Source: Mesorhizobium sp. (lineage in GTDB: Bacteria > Pseudomonadota > Alphaproteobacteria > Rhizobiales > Rhizobiaceae). From it: 64,000 nucleotides of DNA. How positions within the stretch are numbered: position 1 is the first letter of the stretch; each line of letters begins with the position of its first letter. The translations under genes and the position numbers were made by a program. Of this stretch, positions 60,651 to 64,000 are shown piece by piece. The notes under the pieces are model-generated. The model had not been told where the DNA came from, made no database searches, and was given only the letters and a program-made list of their open reading frames with translations. The DNA lies in the NCBI GenBank assembly GCA_004017535.1, contig SAJS01000002.1:496001-560000 (forward strand), read 5' to 3'.

Positions 60651-62579
60651 TCAGAACGCCTGGCCGATGCCGGCATAGATGCCGAAATGCGGATCGCCCG
60701 GATCGCGGTTGAGCGGCACGGCCGCGTCGATGCGCAGCGGCCCGAATGGGGTGATATAGCGCAGGCCGACGCCGGCGCCGACCTTCACATTCGAGAAATC
60801 CGGGAAGGATTTTGTCGAGACAGTGCCGGCATCGACGAACGGCACGATGCCGATCGCGTCGGTGACGCCGATGCGCATCTCCACCGAGGTTTCGAAGAAG
60901 GAGAGGCCGCCGATCGGCTGCCCGTCGACGTCCTTCGGGCCGATGCCCTGGTAGGAATAGCCGCGAACAGAGCCGCCGCCGCCGGAATAGAAACGCCGGT
61001 CGGCCGGCACGTTCTGCAGCCCGGTGCCGACGATCGAGCCGAGCGTCGCGCGTTCGGCGAGCACGAACCGGCTTGCCGTGTCGAGCGACTGGTAGGTGTA
61101 GCCCTCGCCCTTCAGCTTCAGGAAGGTCGCGCCGTTCAATATGTCGTAGCTCGGCTCGGCATAGGCGAGGAAGCGGAAGCCCCTGGTCGGGTTCAGCTTG
61201 TTATCGCGGTTGTCATAGACATATTGCAGCGGCACGCTGGCGATCAGATAGGTATGCTTGCCGAAGGCGTCGGTGATCCGCGAATAATCGAGGTCGAATT
61301 CGGCCGAGACCCTCTGCTGCTTGTCGAGGTCGTAGGAAACGCCCACGTCGCCCTTCACCGAGAAATGGTCGTAGGCATCGGGGTGCTCGAACACCGTCTT
61401 GACGCCGGTGAAGAATTTCGAAGTCGGCCCGAGCACGCCCGGCTTCTCGAACATGACGCCGGCATTGTAGTTGAGCGCCGAAAGGCTGTTGCTGCCGATG
61501 CCGCTGATCGAACCGTCGATGCGCAGCTTCTCGGCCTGGCCGAACAGGTTGCGGTGTCCCCAATAGCCTTCGAGCCCGAGCCCTTCGGTATTCGAAAACG
61601 TGCCGCCGAGGCCGAAGAACCGCGGCTTGCGCTCGCTGACCTGGACGTCGATCGGGATATTGCCGTTGGCGTCGAGGCTGTCGCCTTCCTTGATGGTCAC
61701 GCTGTTGAAGACCTCGAGCCCGAGCAGTCGGTCGCGGGCGTCGTCGATCTCCTGCGGCGAATACTGCTGGCCCCGCTTCAGCCCGGTCATGTATTCCGTG
61801 AAGTCGCGATCGACCTTTTCCGTGCCCTCGACCGTGGTGTCGCCATAGCCGGCGACCGGGCCGGCGGCCACCGTCAGCGTGACGTCCAGTGTCGAGCTGG
61901 CGTGCTCAGCCACGATCTCGCGGTCCGTGACCTTGGCAAGCGGCCTGCCCTCTTTCTTCAGTGCCCGCACAATCAGCGCCTCAGCCTTAAGCACGGCACC
62001 GGAGCCCGCATCGCCGCCGGCGATCAGCCCGAAATCGGCGCTCGCCAGCCCGGCGGCATCGCCCTTCAGCCGGATATTGCCAAGCGTGAATTTCGCCCCG
62101 GGCGCGACACTGACGACGACCGGAATGGGCTGCGGCCCCTTGAATTCGGCGTCCGGCGGCAACTCGTCGATCGACTTGCCGTCGATAGTGATCGTGACCA
62201 CACCCTCGTAGCGGGCATCGGCGTAGAGCGCGGCGACCAGTTGTTCGCGGTCGCCGCGCGCCTTGGCCATCAGGCCGAGCGATCCCGACACCGGATGGGC
62301 CTCATCGTTCTTCAGCGCCGAGGCGTTTTCGAGCTTTTTGATCAGATCCTTGTCGGCATCCGGCGCATTGATCGTCACGGAATAGCGCAGCGGGTCGACG
62401 ATGTCGGCGTCCTCGTCCTTTGACGAGCCCCAGAGCTTGATGCCGAAAATCTCGAAAGCCGCCGCCGGGCGCGCCTCGCCGGCCAGCATTGCGGCGCAAA
62501 AAAGCGCGAAAAGCAGGGCGCGCGGAAGCCCGCGCCCTGGCGCGACCCCTCCTGACATCTGCGTTTCATGCGCCGGCAT
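60651..62579 (-). CDS. tamA: TamA, BamA-family outer-membrane assembly factor
   Basis: 642 residues. Signal peptide about 18-43 (ending PAAA-F), POTRA domains up to about 310 and a 16-strand beta barrel with the family motif SVRGYSYQ (the V-R-G-Y/F lid loop) and a C-terminal Phe as in BamA-family barrels (IYAGIGQAF). It would sit in the outer membrane and work with TamB, whose gene follows after two bases. ATG at 62579 adopted; an in-frame ATG at 62558 is also possible. Confidence 0.94.
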   Translation of the reverse strand: MPAHETQMSGGVAPGRGLPRALLFALFCAAMLAGEARPAAAFEIFGIKLWGSSKDEDADIVDPLRYSVTINAPDADKDLIKKLENASALKNDEAHPVSGSLGLMAKARGDREQLVAALYADARYEGVVTITIDGKSIDELPPDAEFKGPQPIPVVVSVAPGAKFTLGNIRLKGDAAGLASADFGLIAGGDAGSGAVLKAEALIVRALKKEGRPLAKVTDREIVAEHASSTLDVTLTVAAGPVAGYGDTTVEGTEKVDRDFTEYMTGLKRGQQYSPQEIDDARDRLLGLEVFNSVTIKEGDSLDANGNIPIDVQVSERKPRFFGLGGTFSNTEGLGLEGYWGHRNLFGQAEKLRIDGSISGIGSNSLSALNYNAGVMFEKPGVLGPTSKFFTGVKTVFEHPDAYDHFSVKGDVGVSYDLDKQQRVSAEFDLDYSRITDAFGKHTYLIASVPLQYVYDNRDNKLNPTRGFRFLAYAEPSYDILNGATFLKLKGEGYTYQSLDTASRFVLAERATLGSIVGTGLQNVPADRRFYSGGGGSVRGYSYQGIGPKDVDGQPIGGLSFFETSVEMRIGVTDAIGIVPFVDAGTVSTKSFPDFSNVKVGAGVGLRYITPFGPLRIDAAVPLNRDPGDPHFGIYAGIGQAF

Positions 62580-62738
62580 TAAGACAACCTAGTCGACAAA
62601 ACTAAAATTGGAATGAAGTTCCGAAACGTTCGTAAAGGGGCCACAATCCAATTGTCTGAAATGGACCGGGCTTGGAATTCACACCTTTTGCGATTCCGCA
62701 AGAAAGTGTGATCCGTCTCATAGAGGTTCTGTCGAAAT

Positions 62739-62786
62739 ACCGGCCTTTGGCCGGTTTGGAAACCGTTCGCGGGTGATAAACCCGCG
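62739..62786. other. two short hairpins in the divergent promoter region
   Basis: ACCGGCC-TTT-GGCCGGT (62739-62755) and CGCGGGT-GATAA-ACCCGCG (62768-62786) are 7 bp perfect stems, 12 bp apart, within the 277 bp between tamA (-) and the macroglobulin gene (+). They could be mRNA leader structures or protein sites; nothing decides between these. Confidence 0.5.
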
Positions 62787-62856
62787 GCGCTCCGGCGTTG
62801 ACAAGCCTGCACGAAGCTTGATCATGCTCGGACGCTGGCGATGTCGGGAGGGTGGT

Positions 62857-64000
62857 ATGGCAATGCGCGCGGCTCGTGGTTTCTCTTTCCTTCTTCTCGT
62901 CTTTTTCGCCCTGGGCGGGGCGGCCCTTGCGGCCGAAGCCCGGCGAATCGTGACGACCGACAATTCCGACTATTTCGGCTTCGACCTGAAGTCGGAGCAG
63001 AATGTCAGCCTCGACCAGTGCAAGACCATGTGCCTCGGCGATACCGCCTGCCGAGCCTTCACCTACAACACAAAGGCGAAGTGGTGCTTTCTCAAATCCG
63101 ACTATAACCAGTTGAAATCCTTCACCGGCGCCGTCGCCGGCAAGATCGCGAATGTCGATAGCGACCCCGATATCGGCGCTCCGCCGGCACTGGCTTTTTT
63201 CCCGAACTGGATGGCCGACCAGGCCCAGCAGTTCCGCAACAAGCTGACCGATCCGGCCTATGACAAGCCGACCGAGGGCCTTGCTGCCCAGCAGGCCGCC
63301 GCCGAGCAGGCCTCGCTCACCGGCGACCATCGCCTTGCCATGCAGAAATACCAGGCCGCGATCTCCGTTCTGCCCGATGACGGCGCGCTCTGGCTGGCGC
63401 TGGCGCGCGAGATACTGGCCGTGGAGCCGGCGTCGAACACCACTGAACCCGCGACTTTCCCGATGAACGCCACGTCGGCGGCCTTCAACGCCTACAAGCT
63501 GGTGCGCACGGCAAAGACCCGCGCCGAGGCGCTGGCGCTGCTTGGCGCCGGCCTCGACAAGCGCGATCTCTACCGGCCGTCGCTGCAGGCCTATGAGGCG
63601 AGCCTTGCGCTGGTGAGCTCGCCGGCCGTCCAGGCCGACTATGCCGACCTCAAGGCGCGCAAGGGTTTCCGTGTTGTCGAGCACACCGTCGACGCCGATT
63701 CCTCCTCGCCGCGCATCTGCGCCCAGTTCTCCGAGGAACTGGTCAAGACCGGCGTCGATTATTCGCAGTTCGTGACCGTCGACAATGCCGCGCCCAAGGC
63801 CGTTGAGGCCAAGGACAAGCAGATCTGCGTCGAAGGCCTGCAACACGGCCAGCATTATGACGTGACCTTCCGCGCCGGCTTGCCGGCGGCGATCGGCGAA
63901 ACGATCGCGGCGCCGGTCGTGCTGTCGATCTATGTCCAGGACCGCGCTCCGTCCGCCCGCTTCACCGGCGACAGCTTCGTGCTGCCGGCAGGCGCCCGCC
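62857..64000 (+). CDS. alpha-2-macroglobulin family protein with N-terminal PAN-like domain (5' part, runs off window)
   Basis: The frame is open from the ATG at 62857 (GGGAGG upstream) to the window end, 381 codons. Signal peptide about 1-27 (LLLVFFALGGAALA). A PAN/apple-like region about 35-90 has the Cys pattern CKTMCLGDTACRAFTY...WCFLKSD. A helical TPR-like stretch and the first macroglobulin domain (RICAQFSEELVKTGVDYSQFV, CVEGLQHGQHYDVTFRAGLPA) follow. This layout matches periplasmic bacterial alpha-2-macroglobulins (YfhM-like, about 1600-1800 residues) that trap proteases; the thioester region lies beyond the window. Confidence 0.88.
   Translation, partial: MAMRAARGFSFLLLVFFALGGAALAAEARRIVTTDNSDYFGFDLKSEQNVSLDQCKTMCLGDTACRAFTYNTKAKWCFLKSDYNQLKSFTGAVAGKIANVDSDPDIGAPPALAFFPNWMADQAQQFRNKLTDPAYDKPTEGLAAQQAAAEQASLTGDHRLAMQKYQAAISVLPDDGALWLALAREILAVEPASNTTEPATFPMNATSAAFNAYKLVRTAKTRAEALALLGAGLDKRDLYRPSLQAYEASLALVSSPAVQADYADLKARKGFRVVEHTVDADSSSPRICAQFSEELVKTGVDYSQFVTVDNAAPKAVEAKDKQICVEGLQHGQHYDVTFRAGLPAAIGETIAAPVVLSIYVQDRAPSARFTGDSFVLPAGAR

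Noticed and set aside
60687-62423. 578-codon frame antisense to tamA
   Set aside because: Arg/Ala/His-rich, no domain; the tamA frame has signal peptide, POTRA and barrel motifs.
1-64000. CRISPR arrays, tRNA or rRNA genes, prophage
   Set aside because: No regularly spaced repeats, cloverleaf-like segments, rRNA-like sequence or phage gene set were found on reading both strands; small tRNAs could be missed without a covariance search.

Overview
The window reads as chromosomal DNA of a GC-rich alphaproteobacterium of the order Rhizobiales, most likely Mesorhizobium or a close relative. This is inferred from gene content (an ArsR-methyltransferase fusion ahead of metF, a reductive pyrimidine pathway with RutR-type regulators, a TamA/TamB pair, an alpha-2-macroglobulin with an N-terminal PAN-like segment), from codon and base composition, and from dispersed intergenic palindromes of rhizobial type. 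I see no rRNA, tRNA, CRISPR array, transposase, integrase or prophage. It looks like a metabolic and envelope region with normal coding density.

Layout. 1-4352: tail of a GH25 lysozyme, a MltB-like lytic transglycosylase, a PLP ornithine/diaminopimelate-type decarboxylase, an EamA exporter and a 28-residue single-helix peptide gene. 4444-12874: metF with its ArsR-methyltransferase regulator, trmO and a DUF2293 gene, a class IV aminotransferase, an SDR, a MOSC protein, an ICMT-like membrane protein, a KASIII-like enzyme and tam. 12915-21687: ettA, a membrane diguanylate cyclase, RNase T2, an alpha/beta hydrolase, a translationally coupled CoA-transferase/TPP-enzyme pair and a secreted CHRD protein.

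21853-40090 is organised around reductive pyrimidine catabolism. preT-preA (dihydropyrimidine dehydrogenase), hydA (dihydropyrimidinase) and an M20 amidohydrolase (beta-ureidopropionase) would convert uracil or thymine to beta-alanine or beta-aminoisobutyrate, and an omega-transaminase would remove the amino group. Two RutR-family regulators are divergent from two of these units. Four palindromes resembling the RutR box (TTGACC-N4-GGTCAA type) lie in the three promoter regions of the catabolic genes. An NMT1/ThiY-type ABC importer sits beside the cluster and may feed it. A block of unrelated genes (helix-turn-helix regulator, two SDRs, DoxX, AhpD-like, Rrf2) and palindromic repeats separate preTA from the rest.

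40205-54318: ChaC-like enzyme, two-domain VOC protein, secreted protein, second DoxX, an 808-residue FAD/GcvT oxidoreductase next to a non-pyrrolysine MttB-family methyltransferase (a likely methylated-amine demethylation unit), an SLT-like lipoprotein, and a complete Dpp/Opp-type ABC importer with both ATPases fused in one polypeptide. 54595-62579: tamA-tamB, with TamB enlarged to 2017 residues by a tandem internal duplication of about 620 residues. 62857-end: the 5' part of a PAN/alpha-2-macroglobulin gene that runs off the window.
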